Shown here: piece after piece, positions 36,290-44,951 of the stretch
How positions within the stretch are numbered: the stretch's first letter is position 1
How the letters are laid out: each line of letters begins with the position of its first letter
Source: Actinoallomurus sp963736325
GTDB taxonomy: Bacteria; Actinomycetota; Actinomycetes; Streptosporangiales; Streptosporangiaceae
Length of the DNA stretch: 64,000 nt
NCBI GenBank assembly: GCA_963736325.1
Contig: CAVTOG010000009.1
Coordinates: forward strand, 868,001-932,000
Reading direction: 5' to 3'
The notes under the pieces: model-generated
The model's input: only the letters and a program-made list of their open reading frames with translations
What the model was told of the DNA's origin: nothing
Databases searched by the model: none
Program-made: the position numbers and the translations under genes

Positions 36290-36796
36290 ATGCGTAATCC
36301 GATAGTGCTGCTCATAGGCGTTTCCGGCAGCGGGAAGACGACCATCGGCGCGATGCTCGCCGGACGTCTCGGCTGGACCTACGCCGAGGCCGACGACTTC
36401 CACCCGCCCGCGAACGTCGAGAAGATGCACGCCGGCATCCCGCTCACCGACGAGGACCGCGCGCCCTGGCTGCGGGCCATCGCGGCGTGGATGAAGGAGC
36501 AGACCGAGCCGGCCGTCGTGACCTCATCGGCGCTGAAGAAGAAGTACCGGGACGTCCTGCGCGAGGGACGCCCGGATCTCACGCTGGTCTACCTCGACGG
36601 CGACCGGGACGTGATCGCCAAGCGGATGGCGGCCCGGCACGGGCACTTCTTCCCCAAGGAGCTGCTGGACAGCCAGTTCGGCGACCTCGAACCCCCGGGC
36701 GCGGACGAGCGGCCGGTGAACGTCTCCATCGACGCCACGGCCCCGGAGATCGTCAAGGAGATCGCCGAGCGTCTCGGCTCATCCGCGCGGCCCTGA
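36290..36796 (+). CDS. gntK: Gluconokinase
   Basis: 168 residues. P-loop GVSGSGKTTIG (9-19), the family pair ADDFHPPANVEKM and GIPLTDEDRAPWL, and the LID region KRMAARHGHFFPKELLDSQF. Phosphorylates gluconate to 6-phosphogluconate with ATP. Its 3' end overlaps the pncA 3' end by 18 bases on the opposite strand. Confidence 0.94.
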   Translation: MRNPIVLLIGVSGSGKTTIGAMLAGRLGWTYAEADDFHPPANVEKMHAGIPLTDEDRAPWLRAIAAWMKEQTEPAVVTSSALKKKYRDVLREGRPDLTLVYLDGDRDVIAKRMAARHGHFFPKELLDSQFGDLEPPGADERPVNVSIDATAPEIVKEIAERLGSSARP

Positions 36797-37363
36797 GGGG
36801 ACCTCGCCGGTGGTCCGCACCCCGGCGGCCTCGAAGTCCGACAGTGCGTCGGCCGTGGTGGCCTCGGCCACGCCCGCGGTCAGGTCCAGGAGGACTCTCG
36901 TCGCCAGGCCGGAGGCGACCGCGTCCAGCGCGGTGGCGCGTACGCAGTGGTCCGTGGCCAGGCCCACGACGTCCACGCCGTCGACCTCGTGCTTGCGCAG
37001 CCACTCGCCCAGCGGTGTGCCGTCGTCGGCCGCGCCCTGGAAACCGCTGTAGGCGGCCGCGCGCTCGCCCTTGCTGAAGACGGCCTCGATCGGCGCCAGG
37101 TCCAGGTTCGGGTGGAAGTCGGCGCCCGGGGTGCCGATCACACAGTGCGCGGGCCACGTGGCGGCGTAGTCCGGCTGCTCGGAGAAGTGCGCGCCGGGGT
37201 CGAGGTGGAAGTCGCGGGTGGCGACGACGTGGGCGTAGTCGGCGCGGTGCGCGGCGACGTAGGACGAGATCGCGCTGGCGACCTCCGCCCCGCCCGCCAC
37301 GGGCAGAGAGCCGCCCTCGCAGAAGTCGTTCTGCACGTCGATGATCAGCAGTGCCCGGTTCAT
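36779..37363 (-). CDS. pncA: Nicotinamidase
   Basis: 194 residues. Isochorismatase-like hydrolase with Asp in LLIIDVQNDFCEGG, metal ligands in TRDFHLDPGAHF, Lys in VFSKGE and the nucleophile Cys in GLATDHCVRATALDA. Converts nicotinamide to nicotinate, which the adjacent pncB product then uses. Same-strand pncB lies downstream? No: pncB (37445-38734) is upstream on this strand, 81 bp before pncA, so the order of transcription is pncB then pncA. C-terminus convergently overlaps gntK. Confidence 0.95.
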   Translation of the reverse strand: MNRALLIIDVQNDFCEGGSLPVAGGAEVASAISSYVAAHRADYAHVVATRDFHLDPGAHFSEQPDYAATWPAHCVIGTPGADFHPNLDLAPIEAVFSKGERAAAYSGFQGAADDGTPLGEWLRKHEVDGVDVVGLATDHCVRATALDAVASGLATRVLLDLTAGVAEATTADALSDFEAAGVRTTGEVPSGPRG

Positions 37364-37444
37364 GAATCGCTCCCCTGAGAAGACCCGGACGCCCGGCGGC
37401 GTCCTCTCCTACGTTCCCGTCGGGCGGGTCACCACGCCGGGTGA

Positions 37445-38734
37445 TCAGCGGAAGTCGGTGGGGATCGCGGGTTCGCCCCGCGACAGTTGGAACGCCTGCG
37501 GCGGCAGTTCCGCGAGGGCGCGCTCGTGGCGGGCGCGCGCATCGCCGATCCGCTCACGGCCCACGACCTCGCCTCCGCGGACGAGCGGGATCATCAGGTC
37601 GCGGTCATACGGCCCGGCGGGCGGCTCGCTCGTCGCGACGATCTCGGTGATGGCCCTCCCGTCCTCGTCCCGGTGGCGCCGGCCCCACTTGCGGCCTCCG
37701 CGGCTCGGCTTGCCCACCGAGCGCTTGGCCACCGGGCGCAGCGGGCCGTCGTCGGACTCGGCGCGCGCCACCAGCTTGAAGACCAGCGACGCGGTGGGCG
37801 CGCCCGAGCCCGTGACGAGCGAGGTGCCGACGCCGTACCCGTCGACCGGCGCCGCCGCGAGGGCCGCGATCGAGTACTCGTCCAGGTCGCCGGTCACGAT
37901 GATGCGGGTCTTGTGCGCGCCGAGCCCGTCGAGCTGCGCGCGGACCTCGTGGGCCGACTCCATCAGGTCGCCGCTGTCCAGGCGTACCGCGCCCAGGTCC
38001 TTGCCGGCGAGGTCGACGGCGACCTCGACCGCCCTCGGCACGTCGTAGGTGTCCACGAGCAGCGTGGTGTCCGAGCCGAGCGCGTCGAGTTGGGCGCGGA
38101 ACGCGCGTCGCTCGTTGTCGTGCAGGAGCGTGAAGGCGTGCGCGCTGGTGCCGGCGGTCGGCACGCCGTACGAGCGGCCGGCCTCCAGGTTCGAGGTGGT
38201 CGTGAAGCCGCAGATGTACGCGGCGCGCGCGGAGGCCACGCCGGCCATCTCGTGTGCACGCCGCGATCCCATCTCGATGATCGGGCGGCCCGAGGCGGCG
38301 CGCACCATGCGGGAGGCCGCGGAGGCGATCGCGGAGTCGTGGTTGAGGATCGACAGCGACAGCGTCTCCAGGATCACCGCCTCGGCGAACGTGCCCTCCA
38401 CCACGAGGATCGGTGATCCGGGGAAGTAGAGATCACCCTCGCCGTATCCCCAGATGTCGCCTGAGAAACGGTACGACTCCAGCCAACTCGCGGTCGTTTC
38501 GTCCACGATGCCGCCAGAAGTGAGAAACTCCAACGCGGGCGGGTCGAACCGGAAGGCCTCGAGTGCGTCGAGCAGCCGGCCGGTGCCGCCCACGACGCCG
38601 TAACGCCGGCCTTCCGGCAACTGCCGGGCGAACACCTCGAACACCGTCCGGCGCCCGGCGGTGTCGCTGGCCAGGGCCGCCTGCAGCATGGTGAGCTCGT
38701 AACGGTCGGTGAGCAGCGCCGTCGAATGATCCAC
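37445..38734 (-). CDS. pncB: Nicotinate phosphoribosyltransferase
   Basis: 429 residues from GTG 38734 (VDHSTALLTDRYELTM, the conserved start; the frame extends a further 56 codons under the clpS start but without similarity). Motifs: LTDRYELTMLQAAL, NHDSAIASAASRMV, EMGSRRAHEMAGVASARAAYI, VDTYDVPRAVEVAV, RLDSGDL, GVGTSLVTGSGAPT. Makes nicotinate mononucleotide from nicotinate and PRPP for NAD salvage. Divergent from clpS, as in mycobacteria. Confidence 0.95.
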   Translation of the reverse strand: MDHSTALLTDRYELTMLQAALASDTAGRRTVFEVFARQLPEGRRYGVVGGTGRLLDALEAFRFDPPALEFLTSGGIVDETTASWLESYRFSGDIWGYGEGDLYFPGSPILVVEGTFAEAVILETLSLSILNHDSAIASAASRMVRAASGRPIIEMGSRRAHEMAGVASARAAYICGFTTTSNLEAGRSYGVPTAGTSAHAFTLLHDNERRAFRAQLDALGSDTTLLVDTYDVPRAVEVAVDLAGKDLGAVRLDSGDLMESAHEVRAQLDGLGAHKTRIIVTGDLDEYSIAALAAAPVDGYGVGTSLVTGSGAPTASLVFKLVARAESDDGPLRPVAKRSVGKPSRGGRKWGRRHRDEDGRAITEIVATSEPPAGPYDRDLMIPLVRGGEVVGRERIGDARARHERALAELPPQAFQLSRGEPAIPTDFR

Positions 38735-38798
38735 AACTGGCAGATTACGGTGTGGTGTGTAGAGGATGTTCGGGCACCACCCGGAAGGAGGCACGACA

Positions 38799-39089
38799 GT
38801 GACCACGGCTCCCGTCGAGCTCGAGCGACCGGACGCCGCCGAGGACGTGCGCGCCGACCACCCGTGGGTGGCGATCGTCTGGGACGATCCCATCAATCTC
38901 ATGTCGTACGTGACGTACGTGTTCCAGGCCGTGTTCGGCTACTCGAAGCAGAAGGCCGAGAAGCTCATGCTCGACGTCCACAGAAAAGGCCGCGCGGTCG
39001 TCTCGAACGGCACGCGCGAGGAGATGGAGCGCGACTGTGAGGTCCTTCACTCCTACGGCCTCTGGGCGACCGTGAAGCAGGACAAGTGA
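38799..39089 (+). CDS. clpS: ATP-dependent Clp protease adaptor ClpS
   Basis: 96 residues from GTG 38799, chosen for the GAAGGAG ribosome site at 38784-38790. Core: PWVAIVWDDPINLMSYVTYVFQ, where the DDPIN...M segment recognises N-degron residues, and KLMLDVHRKGRAVVSNGTREEMER. Delivers N-end-rule substrates to ClpC/ClpAP. Overlaps the next start by 4 bases (GTGA). Confidence 0.95.
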   Translation: MTTAPVELERPDAAEDVRADHPWVAIVWDDPINLMSYVTYVFQAVFGYSKQKAEKLMLDVHRKGRAVVSNGTREEMERDCEVLHSYGLWATVKQDK

Positions 39090-39622
39090 GCGCCGGGTTC
39101 TCCAAGACCCGCGCAGGCGGGGTGCGCCTCCACACGCAGCGTGAGGAGGCGTCGGTCCTGCGCGCCCTGATCGGCCAGCTCATGTCGCTGATCGGCGAGC
39201 CGGAGGACTCCGGCGGCTTCGAGGGGCTCCCGAGCGTCGCCCTGTCGGACAACACCTCGGTCTCCGACGACCCGGTGCTGGCGCGGCTCTTCCCGGACGC
39301 CTACCGCGAGGACTCCGAGGCCGCGTCGGAGTTCCGGCGCTACACCGAGGCGGGGCTGCGCGACGGCAAGCGCGCGGCGGCCGAGGTGGTGCTGCGGACC
39401 CTCGGCGACGGCGGTGACATCGTGCTGGACGCCGACGAGGCCCAGTGCTGGCTCCGCGCGCTGAACGACGTGCGCCTCGCGCTCGGCACCCGCCTGGAGA
39501 TCACCGAGGACTCCCTGGAGAAGATGCGCGGGTTCGACTGGAACGACCCGCGCAACGCCGGTTTCGCCGCCTATGACTGGCTCACCTACCTGCAGGACAG
39601 CCTCGTCCACGCCCTCTGGTGA
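39086..39622 (+). CDS. DUF2017 family protein
   Basis: 178 residues from GTG 39086, coupled to clpS by a 4-base overlap. Helical protein with VRLHTQREEASVLRALIGQLMSL, LRALNDVRLALGTRLEI and FDWNDPRNAGFAAYDWLTYLQDSLVHAL; matches DUF2017, which stays next to clpS across actinobacteria, so a role in Clp-adaptor function is likely but unproven. Confidence 0.93.
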   Translation: MSAGFSKTRAGGVRLHTQREEASVLRALIGQLMSLIGEPEDSGGFEGLPSVALSDNTSVSDDPVLARLFPDAYREDSEAASEFRRYTEAGLRDGKRAAAEVVLRTLGDGGDIVLDADEAQCWLRALNDVRLALGTRLEITEDSLEKMRGFDWNDPRNAGFAAYDWLTYLQDSLVHALW

Positions 39623-39645
39623 CGGGCGCCGGTGCACCCCGTGGA

Positions 39646-39651
39646 TACCCT
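39646..39651 (+). promoter_or_regulatory. -10 box TACCCT, leaderless start
   Basis: TACCCT ends 6 bases before ATG 39658 (mec). Confidence 0.5.
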
Positions 39652-39657
39652 TTGCCC

Positions 39658-40080
39658 ATGCTGACGATCGAGCGGGCCATCGTTGACCAGATCGTTTCGC
39701 ACGCGCGCGCCGACCATCCGGACGAGGCGTGCGGCGTGGTCGCCGGCGCGATCGGCTCCGACCGCCCGACCCGTTTCATCGCGATGGCGAACGCCGAGCG
39801 TTCGCCGACGTTCTACCGGTTCGACTCGATGGAGCAGTTCCAGGTGTGGAAGGGGATGGACGACCGCGACGAGGAACCGGTCGTGATCTACCACTCCCAC
39901 ACCGCCACCGAGGCCTACCCCTCGCGTACCGACATCTCCTACGCGTCGGAGCCGAACGCCCACTACGTGCTGGTCTCCACCCGTGACGACGACGACACCG
40001 AGTTTCGTTCGTACCGGATCGTCGACGGGGAGGTCTCCGAGGAGAAGGTCGCCGTCGTAGAGGCCTACGAGGGCGACTAG
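39658..40080 (+). CDS. mec: Mec-type JAMM/MPN metalloprotease (CysO-cysteine peptidase)
   Basis: 140 residues from ATG 39658; an in-frame GTG at 39619 would give an unconserved N-tail. JAMM residues: Glu in PDEACGVVAG and the zinc motif HSHTATEAYPSRTD (HxHx...SxxD). In mycobacteria Mec+ releases cysteine from the C-terminus of the CysO sulfur-carrier adduct. Here it stands directly before the small ORF, cysO and cysM, supporting that role. Confidence 0.93.
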   Translation: MLTIERAIVDQIVSHARADHPDEACGVVAGAIGSDRPTRFIAMANAERSPTFYRFDSMEQFQVWKGMDDRDEEPVVIYHSHTATEAYPSRTDISYASEPNAHYVLVSTRDDDDTEFRSYRIVDGEVSEEKVAVVEAYEGD

Positions 40081-40081
40081 G

Positions 40082-40087
40082 TAAACT
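40082..40087 (+). promoter_or_regulatory. -10 box TAAACT before the cysO leader ORF
   Basis: TAAACT begins 2 bases after the mec stop and ends exactly 6 bases before GTG 40094, giving a new leaderless transcript that carries the small ORF, cysO and cysM. Confidence 0.55.
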
Positions 40088-40093
40088 GACCGG

Positions 40094-40201
40094 GTGAGGA
40101 CGATGACTCAAGAATGCCCCGGTACGGGCAGCGTCGTCGCACCTGTGCAGAACTTCCTGTTCGGCCACTCCCGTGCCGAGATCGTCTACGACTGTCGCTA
40201 G
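40094..40201 (+). CDS. Leaderless small ORF upstream of cysO-cysM (possible cysteine-sensing leader)
   Basis: A 35-codon frame from GTG 40094 (internal ATG 40103) to TAG 40199-40201. The product reads VRTMTQECPGTGSVVAPV, then QNFLFGHSRAEIVYDCR: cysteine codons at ATG-numbered positions 5 and 31, the second two codons from the stop. With a -10 box 6 bases ahead of the GTG it should be translated from a leaderless message. The 87 bases between its stop and cysO contain GC-rich, structured sequence. Leaderless Cys-codon ORFs act as cysteine-responsive attenuators in mycobacteria; the same is plausible here but unproven. Confidence 0.6.
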   Translation: MRTMTQECPGTGSVVAPVQNFLFGHSRAEIVYDCR

Positions 40202-40288
40202 GGCTTTTCCCGCAGACCGGAATCCCTGAGCGTCCCGCCGTGTTGCCGTCCGATGCCGGGGCCGTATGACGAAGGAGCACATTTCACC

Positions 40289-40561
40289 ATGGCCATCGAG
40301 GTTCGCATCCCGACCATCCTGCGCAACTACACCGGCGGCGAGAAGGCCGTCGAGGGTGGTGGCGCCACGCTCGCCGAGGTCTTCAGCGACCTGGAGGCCC
40401 GTCACCCGGGCCTGCGCGAGCGGCTCGTCGACGACAAGGGCCTGCGCCGTTTCGTCAACGTCTACCTCAACGACGAGGACGTGCGTTTCCTGGGCGGCTT
40501 GGACACCCAGGTGTCCGACGGTGACACGGTCACTGTGCTGCCCGCCGTCGCAGGCGGCTGA
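40289..40561 (+). CDS. cysO: CysO sulfur-carrier protein (ThiS/MoaD fold)
   Basis: 90 residues from ATG 40289 (GAAGGAG 11 bases upstream). Ubiquitin-like beta-grasp protein starting MAIEVRIPTILRNYTGG and ending LPAVAGG: the C-terminal Gly-Gly is the thiocarboxylate site. Delivers sulfur to O-phosphoserine on CysM; Mec then frees cysteine. cysM begins one base after its stop. Confidence 0.95.
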   Translation: MAIEVRIPTILRNYTGGEKAVEGGGATLAEVFSDLEARHPGLRERLVDDKGLRRFVNVYLNDEDVRFLGGLDTQVSDGDTVTVLPAVAGG

Positions 40562-40562
40562 C

Positions 40563-41510
40563 GTGCGGTTCGACTCCCTGCTCGACTCGGTGGGCGGCAC
40601 CCCGCTGGTCGGGTTGCCCGCGATGTCCCCGGCGGCCGACGTACGCCTGTGGGCCAAGCTGGAGGACCGCAACCCGACCGGCTCGATCAAGGACCGTCCC
40701 GCCTTCTGGATGATCAACAAGGCGGAAAAGGAAGGGCTGCTGACGCCGGGCTGCACGATCCTGGAGCCCACGTCCGGCAATACCGGCATCTCGCTGGCCA
40801 TGGTCGCCCGGCTTCGCGGCTACTCCATGATCTGCGTGATGCCGGAGAACACCTCGGCCGAGCGCCGTCAGCTCCTGGAGATGTGGGGTGCGCGGATCAT
40901 CTCCTCCCCGGCGGCCGGCGGCTCGAACGAGGCCGTACGCGTCGCCAAGGGGCTGGCCGAGGAGCACCCGGACTGGGTGATGCTCTACCAGTACGGCAAC
41001 GAGGCGAACGCGCGGTCCCACTACGAGACGACCGGGCCGGAGATCCTCCAGGACCTCCCGTCGATCACCCACTTCGTCGCGGGGCTCGGCACCACCGGCA
41101 CGCTCATGGGCGTCGGCCGCTACCTGCGCGAGCAGGTGTCGGACGTCGCGATCGTGGCCGCCGAGCCGCGGTACGGCGAGCTGGTGTACGGCCTGCGCAA
41201 CATCGACGAGGGGTTCGTGCCGGAGCTGTACGACGAGTCGGTGCTGACCACGCGCTACTCCGTGACCTCTGAGGACGCCCTGCGGCGCACGCGTGACCTG
41301 CTCGCGCGTGAGGGGATCTTCGCCGGCATCTCCACCGGGTGCGCTCTGCACGCCGCCCTCGGGATGGCGGAGAAGGCGGTCAAGGCGGGCGAGCGTGCCG
41401 ACATCGCGTTCGTCGTCGCCGACGGCGGCTGGAAGTACCTGTCCACCGGCGCGTACGACGGCACCCTCAGCGAGGCCGAACAGCGCCTAGAAGGCCAACT
41501 CTGGGCCTAG
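40563..41510 (+). CDS. cysM: CysO-dependent cysteine synthase CysM (O-phosphoserine sulfhydrylase)
   Basis: 315 residues from GTG 40563. PLP Lys in PTGSIKDRPAFWM (about 45), phosphate loop PTSGNTGISLAM, GLGTTGTLMGVGRYL, and the C-terminal tail FVVADGGWKYLSTGAYDGTLSEAEQRLEGQLWA. In mycobacteria the CysM C-terminus closes over the active site; here the usual extension ends at WA. Adjacent cysO and mec indicate use of thiocarboxylated CysO rather than free sulfide, a route favoured under oxidative stress. Confidence 0.95.
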   Translation: MRFDSLLDSVGGTPLVGLPAMSPAADVRLWAKLEDRNPTGSIKDRPAFWMINKAEKEGLLTPGCTILEPTSGNTGISLAMVARLRGYSMICVMPENTSAERRQLLEMWGARIISSPAAGGSNEAVRVAKGLAEEHPDWVMLYQYGNEANARSHYETTGPEILQDLPSITHFVAGLGTTGTLMGVGRYLREQVSDVAIVAAEPRYGELVYGLRNIDEGFVPELYDESVLTTRYSVTSEDALRRTRDLLAREGIFAGISTGCALHAALGMAEKAVKAGERADIAFVVADGGWKYLSTGAYDGTLSEAEQRLEGQLWA

Positions 41511-41643
41511 AGCGTGGCCGACGAATCAGACACGCCCCCAGCCGGGAGGCTCTCGTCACATTGGTGCCTATTGGGGCCTTTGTGGCGAGACCTTCGGTAG
41601 GGTTTCAACCCGAATGTGATTCTATTTCTCCGCGAGGTGGGAC

Positions 41644-42432
41644 ATGGGCGGGTTTCGCGAGGCCACGGCCGTGCGGCGGATCGAGGACGGGCGGTACACC
41701 GCCGTCCTCGACGCCGACTTCGGGATCATGCAGGCGCTGAACGGCGGCTACCTGATGGCGATCCTGACCCGAGCGGCCCTCGACGCGTCGCCCCACCCGC
41801 ACCCCATCGCCACCAGCACGAACTTCTTCCGGGTGGCCAAGCCCGGCCCCGCCGAGGTGCGCGTCGAGCCGCGCAAGTCCGGGCGTACGGCCGACGTCGC
41901 GCGGGTGACGCTGATCCAGGACGACCTGCCGGTCCTGGAGGCCACTCTGACCACCGGCACCCTCGACGGCGACGCCGATCCCGTCTACTCCGCCGTGCCG
42001 AGGCCTCTGCCGCCGATCGAGGAGTGCGCCTCCTTCGTGCACGAGGGCACCGAGGGGTTCGCCGCGCAGATGGACATGCGTTATGACCGGCAGACCATGG
42101 GCTGGCTCGACGGCCGGCCCAGCGGCGTACCGGAGATCCGTGCCTACTTCCGGCTCCGCGAGGAGTACGAGCCCGACGGCGCGCTGCTCGCCCTGGCCGT
42201 CGACGCGCTGCCGCCGGTCGTGTTGAACACCGGGGCCGCCGGCTGGGCGCCCACCGTCGAGCTGACCTGGTACATGCGCGCCGTCCCCGCGCCCGGCCTA
42301 CTGGGCCTGCACGGGAGCGGCCGTCTCGTCAGCGACGGCTGGTTCGACGAGGAGATCGAGGTCTGGGACTCGGCCGGCCGTCTCGTCGCGCAGAGCCGTC
42401 AGATCGCCCGTGTCGGGCGCGGTTCCAGCTGA
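41644..42432 (+). CDS. Acyl-CoA thioesterase (TesB-like double hotdog)
   Basis: 262 residues. N-terminal hotdog with FGIMQALNGGYLMAILTRAALD and the C-terminal half DALPPVVLNTGAAGWAPTVELTWYMRAVPAPGLLG, SDGWFDEEIEVWDSAGRLVAQSRQIARV, as in actinobacterial acyl-CoA thioesterase II/ FadM-like proteins. Hydrolyses acyl-CoA to acid and CoA. GAGGTGGG ribosome site before ATG 41644. Occupies the position of the rhomboid gene (Rv1337) in mycobacteria. Confidence 0.88.
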   Translation: MGGFREATAVRRIEDGRYTAVLDADFGIMQALNGGYLMAILTRAALDASPHPHPIATSTNFFRVAKPGPAEVRVEPRKSGRTADVARVTLIQDDLPVLEATLTTGTLDGDADPVYSAVPRPLPPIEECASFVHEGTEGFAAQMDMRYDRQTMGWLDGRPSGVPEIRAYFRLREEYEPDGALLALAVDALPPVVLNTGAAGWAPTVELTWYMRAVPAPGLLGLHGSGRLVSDGWFDEEIEVWDSAGRLVAQSRQIARVGRGSS

Positions 42433-42532
42433 TTCGCGTCGGTCCACACGCCCGCCGTCGCGAGAAACGCCATTGTGACGTGGGGCGCATTCGGGCCCCA
42501 CGGGCCCGTGTTTCTCCTAGCCTGTTCGGATC

Positions 42533-43348
42533 ATGTCCAATGCCTCGATCGGGATCTTCGACAGCGGTGTGGGCGGGCTGACCGTCGCCCGCGCCATCCT
42601 CGACCAGCTGCCGAACGAACCTCTCCTCTATGTCGCGGACACGGCGCGGTTCCCCTACGGGCCCAAGCCGATCGCCGAAGTGCGCGCCAACGCGCTGGAG
42701 GTGCTCGACCACCTCGTCGACGAGGGCGTGAAGATGCTGGTCATCGCCTGCAACAGCGCCAGCTCGGCGGTGCTGCGCGACGCGCGTGAACGCTACGACG
42801 TCCCGGTCGTGGAGGTCATCCAGCCCGCCGTACGCGCCGCCGTCAGCGCCAGCGGCTCCGGAAAGGTCGGTCTCGTTGCCACCCGCGCGACCGTCACGAG
42901 CCGCGCGTACGAAGATGCGTTCGCCGCTGCGCCTCATGTGACACTGACAAGCGTCGCATGTCCGCGTTTTGTAGAGTTTGTGGAGCGGGGCATCACGACG
43001 AGCGACGAGCTGCTGGACGTCGCGCGCGGCTATCTGGAACCTATTCTCGAGGCGGGCTGTGACACGCTCATCCTCGGGTGCACCCACTACCCGCTGCTGG
43101 CGGGGGTGATCTCGTATGTCGCCGGTGACGGGGTAACACTCGTATCGAGCGCGGACGAGACCGCCAAAGATGTGTACCGGGTGCTGCACGACCGTCGCCT
43201 GGCCCGCGCCGAGGGCGCCCCCGAGCCGGAACACCGGTTCCGTGCCACCGGGGATCCCGCGCCGTTCGGTGCGCTCGGCCGCCGCTTCCTCGGCCCGGAG
43301 ATCGGGCTTGTCGAATCCGCACCCGTCGGCGCCCCGTTCTCGGCATGA
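42533..43348 (+). CDS. murI: Glutamate racemase
   Basis: 271 residues. Opens SNASIGIFDSGVGGLTVARAIL; catalytic cysteines in VIACNSASS (about 74) and ILGCTHYPLL (about 185). Converts L- to D-glutamate for peptidoglycan. TAGCCT lies 9 bases before the ATG. Confidence 0.96.
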   Translation: MSNASIGIFDSGVGGLTVARAILDQLPNEPLLYVADTARFPYGPKPIAEVRANALEVLDHLVDEGVKMLVIACNSASSAVLRDARERYDVPVVEVIQPAVRAAVSASGSGKVGLVATRATVTSRAYEDAFAAAPHVTLTSVACPRFVEFVERGITTSDELLDVARGYLEPILEAGCDTLILGCTHYPLLAGVISYVAGDGVTLVSSADETAKDVYRVLHDRRLARAEGAPEPEHRFRATGDPAPFGALGRRFLGPEIGLVESAPVGAPFSA

Positions 43349-43448
43349 GGACGGCAGGCGGCGGGTCACTCCGGAAGGGAGCGTCGATGCAGGTGAATGA
43401 CGGGAGATATCGGCAGTCAGGCTTTCGAGCCCGCTGAGGAGGCCGGCT

Positions 43449-44198
43449 GTGCGAATCACGGTGATCGGCTGTTCGGGGAGCTTCCCGGGCCCGGACAGCC
43501 CCGCGTCCTGTTACCTCGTCGAGGCCGACGACTTCGCTCTACTGCTCGACCTCGGCAACGGAGCCCTCGGCTCCCTGCAACGCCACATCGGCCTGTACGA
43601 CGTGGGGGCGATCATGCTCTCTCATCTGCACGCCGACCACTGCCTCGACCTGTGTGGCTACTGGGTGGCGCGAAGATACGCACCGGACGGCATGAAACCG
43701 CGGATCCCGGTGTACGGCCCGCCGGGCGTCGCGGCGCGGATGGCACGCGCGTACGACCTGGACCCCGATCCCGGGATGTCGGAGGCGTTCGACTTCCACG
43801 AACTCTCGCCTGGGACGTTCGAGGTCGGGCCGTTCACGGTGACGACGGCTCCGGTGAACCATCCCGTCGACGCGTTCGGCTACCGGGTCGAACACGATGG
43901 GGTCGCCATCGCCTATTCGGGCGACACGGGCGAGACCGACGCCCTCGTCGAGCTGGCACGCGACGCGGACCTGCTGCTCGCCGAGGCGTCGTTCCTCGAG
44001 AAGCCCGGCCTGCCCACCGACCTGCACCTCACCGCCCGCCAGGCCGCGGAGTACGCCGCGCGCGCCGGCGTCAAGCGCCTGGTGCTCACCCACCTCGTGC
44101 CGTGGAACGACCAGGCGTCCACGCTCGCCGAGGCCAAGACCAGCCGCTACTCCGGCCCCATCGAGCTCGCCTACCAGGGGGCCGTCTACGAGTTGTGA
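43449..44198 (+). CDS. Metallo-beta-lactamase fold hydrolase (Rv1339-type)
   Basis: 249 residues from GTG 43449 (GAGGAG 9 bases upstream). Zinc motif LSHLHADHCLD (HxHxDH), later His in NHPVDAFGYR and SGDTGETD, ending LTHLVPWNDQ. Lies between murI and rph exactly as Rv1339 in mycobacteria, whose product has been reported to hydrolyse cAMP; the same activity is plausible, not shown. Confidence 0.92.
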   Translation: MRITVIGCSGSFPGPDSPASCYLVEADDFALLLDLGNGALGSLQRHIGLYDVGAIMLSHLHADHCLDLCGYWVARRYAPDGMKPRIPVYGPPGVAARMARAYDLDPDPGMSEAFDFHELSPGTFEVGPFTVTTAPVNHPVDAFGYRVEHDGVAIAYSGDTGETDALVELARDADLLLAEASFLEKPGLPTDLHLTARQAAEYAARAGVKRLVLTHLVPWNDQASTLAEAKTSRYSGPIELAYQGAVYEL

Positions 44199-44219
44199 CG
44201 ATCGGTGATCCGGCCTCGG

Positions 44220-44225
44220 TAGGGT
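44220..44225 (+). promoter_or_regulatory. -10 box TAGGGT, leaderless start
   Basis: TAGGGT ends 6 bases before ATG 44232 (rph). Confidence 0.5.
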
Positions 44226-44231
44226 TGCCGC

Positions 44232-44951
44232 ATGGCTCGCCCCGACGATCGCTCAGCCGATCAGCTCCGTCCCATCCGGATCCAGCGTGGCTGGCTGTCG
44301 CACGCCGAGGGCTCGGTGCTCGTCGAGTTCGGCGGCACGCGCGTCCTCTGCGCGGCCACCGTGCAGGGCTCGGTGCCGCGCTGGCGCCGTGACTCCGGGC
44401 TCGGCTGGGTCACCGCCGAGTACGCCATGCTGCCGCGGTCGACCAACACGCGTAACGACCGCGAGTCGGTCCGCGGCAAGATCGGCGGCCGTACGCACGA
44501 GATCTCGCGCCTCGTCGGTCGCTCGCTGCGCGCGTGCGTCGACTTCAAGGCCCTGGGCGAGAACAGCATCCTGCTCGACTGCGACGTCCTGGAGGCCGAC
44601 GGCGGCACCCGTACGGCCGCGATCACCGGCGCGTACGTCGCGATGGCCGACGCCGTGTCCTGGATGCGCGAGCGGAAGATGATCAAGGCTAGTCCGCTCG
44701 TCGGCTCGGTCGCGGCCGTGAGCGTCGGCGTCGTCGACGGTGAGCCGCGGCTCGACCTCTGCTACAAGGAGGACGTCGCCGCCGAGACCGACATGAACGT
44801 CGTGTGCACCGGCGACGGCAAGTTCGTCGAGGTGCAGGGCACCGCCGAGGGACAGCCGTTCGACCGCGCCGAGCTCGACGCGCTGCTCGACCTGGCCATC
44901 GGCGGCTGCGCGGAGCTGACCCGCCTGCAGCACGAGGCGCTCGGCTCATGA
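44232..44951 (+). CDS. rph: Ribonuclease PH
   Basis: 239 residues. Phosphorolytic 3' exonuclease that trims tRNA: RPIRIQRGWLSHAEGSVLVEFG, LPRSTNTRNDRE, RTHEISRLVGRSLRA, DCDVLEADGGTRTAAITGAYVA. Ends in TGA overlapping the rdgB ATG by 4 bases (44948-44951). Confidence 0.97.
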   Translation: MARPDDRSADQLRPIRIQRGWLSHAEGSVLVEFGGTRVLCAATVQGSVPRWRRDSGLGWVTAEYAMLPRSTNTRNDRESVRGKIGGRTHEISRLVGRSLRACVDFKALGENSILLDCDVLEADGGTRTAAITGAYVAMADAVSWMRERKMIKASPLVGSVAAVSVGVVDGEPRLDLCYKEDVAAETDMNVVCTGDGKFVEVQGTAEGQPFDRAELDALLDLAIGGCAELTRLQHEALGS

